A stretch of DNA of 64,000 nucleotides. It comes from a beta proteobacterium AAP99. GTDB taxonomy: Bacteria > Pseudomonadota > Gammaproteobacteria > Burkholderiales > Burkholderiaceae_C. The notes beneath the pieces were generated by a model. It was not told the DNA's origin. It did not search any database and saw nothing but the letters and a program-made list of their open reading frames with translations. Positions 63,610 through 64,000 of the stretch are shown here, piece by piece. A program made the position numbers and the translations under genes. The stretch is from contig LJIA01000010.1 in NCBI GenBank assembly GCA_001295775.1, forward strand, positions 149,697 to 213,696, read 5' to 3'. The number at the start of each line of letters is the position of its first letter. The stretch's first letter is position 1.

Positions 63610-64000
63610 TCAGCGACGCACCGGGCGCGTACCGACGACTTCGATTTCCACGCGACGGTTCTTCGCGCGGCCATCCTTGGTCCTGTTGTCGGCGACAGGC
63701 TGCGTTGCACCCTTGCCTTCGGTGTAGACGCGGCTCGCATCGACGCCCTTGCTCACGAGGTGAGCCTTGACGGCTTCAGCGCGACGCACCGACAGACGCT
63801 GGTTGTAGTCGGCCTTGCCTACGCTGTCGGTGTGACCGACGGCGATGATGACCTCAAGGGCGATGTCCTTGGTCTTCGAGGCGAGATCGTCCAGCTTTGC
63901 CATGCCCTCGGGCTTCAGCGTTGCCTTGTCGAAGTCGAAGAACGCGTCAGCAGCAAACGTAACCTTCTCGGAGACGGGTGCGGCGGGCGGGGGCGGCGGG
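63610..64000 (-). CDS. OmpA family outer membrane protein (partial, N-terminus off window)
   Basis: C-terminal 129 residues of an OmpA-type protein; the N-terminal barrel or lipoprotein part lies beyond the window edge. A Pro-rich linker (PPPPPAAPVSEK) leads into the OmpA peptidoglycan-binding domain: FAADAFFDFDKATLKPEG, VIIAVGHTDSVGKADYNQRLSVRRAEAV and GKGATQPVADNRTKDGRAKNRRVEIEVVG, which includes the Asp and Arg residues that contact diaminopimelate. It links the outer membrane to the cell wall. Confidence 0.94.
   Translation of the reverse strand, partial: PPPPPAAPVSEKVTFAADAFFDFDKATLKPEGMAKLDDLASKTKDIALEVIIAVGHTDSVGKADYNQRLSVRRAEAVKAHLVSKGVDASRVYTEGKGATQPVADNRTKDGRAKNRRVEIEVVGTRPVRR

Overview
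The window is one contiguous stretch of high-GC chromosome from a betaproteobacterium. The evidence is gene order: homoserine kinase/polA, the leuCDB-asd-fimV-truA-trpFBA-accD-folC-SPOR-cvpA-purF-metZ run, rpsA-ihfB-lapA-lapB, and gph-ubiG-ompA are arrangements characteristic of Betaproteobacteria. The genus cannot be fixed from the sequence alone. There is no rRNA, prophage, insertion sequence or CRISPR array. Most genes are core metabolism or envelope functions, and about 59 protein genes and one tRNA are supported.

Layout. 1-7.3 kb: partial thrB, a LOG-family nucleotide hydrolase, polA, an S9 peptidase and a hexose-6-phosphate mutarotase. 7.3-12.6 kb: a six-Asp-box beta-propeller paired with a ubiquitin-like MoaD/ThiS protein, a Tat-exported dienelactone hydrolase, a ZIP metal transporter, a rhodanese and a DMT exporter. 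12.6-22.8 kb: GMC oxidoreductase, Mpo1-like protein, alpha/beta hydrolase coupled to metY, CBS protein, an LplT-PlsC fusion, LysE exporter, aroC and an MFS transporter. 22.8-42.5 kb: the biosynthetic superoperon for leucine, aspartate-family amino acids, tryptophan, malonyl-CoA, folate, purines and methionine, with FimV and a SPOR protein embedded. 42.6-45.7 kb: a leftward three-gene operon (Tat-signal small protein, GMC dehydrogenase, lipase). 45.8-52.7 kb: FFLEELY-type protein, rpsA, ihfB, lapA, lapB, a ComEA-like protein and cysM. 52.9-56.3 kb: Fur-boxed iron-binding protein, patatin lipoprotein, a small unknown gene, a 188-bp tandem duplication and tRNA-Ser(GGA). 56.4-64 kb, all leftward: a two-subunit sodium/solute symporter, a TPR protein, a small membrane protein, acs, gph, ubiG and partial ompA.

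The least expected structure is intergenic. A family of interspersed palindromic elements sharing a core close to TTTCCGCTTGTC occupies at least seven intergenic sites. Four are about 110-130 bp, AT-rich, imperfect palindromes lying against gene ends. Three are shorter GC-rich hairpins, two of which show a compensatory base-pair change. One long copy separates trpB from trpA and appears to supply the trpA start codon. Other points to follow are the propeller/ubiquitin-like gene pair, a likely Tat hitch-hiker dehydrogenase operon with a C-x5-C-x3-C motif, a symporter carrying an EF-hand calcium loop, and a lower-GC islet holding an EF-Tu-domain-like protein inside the superoperon.
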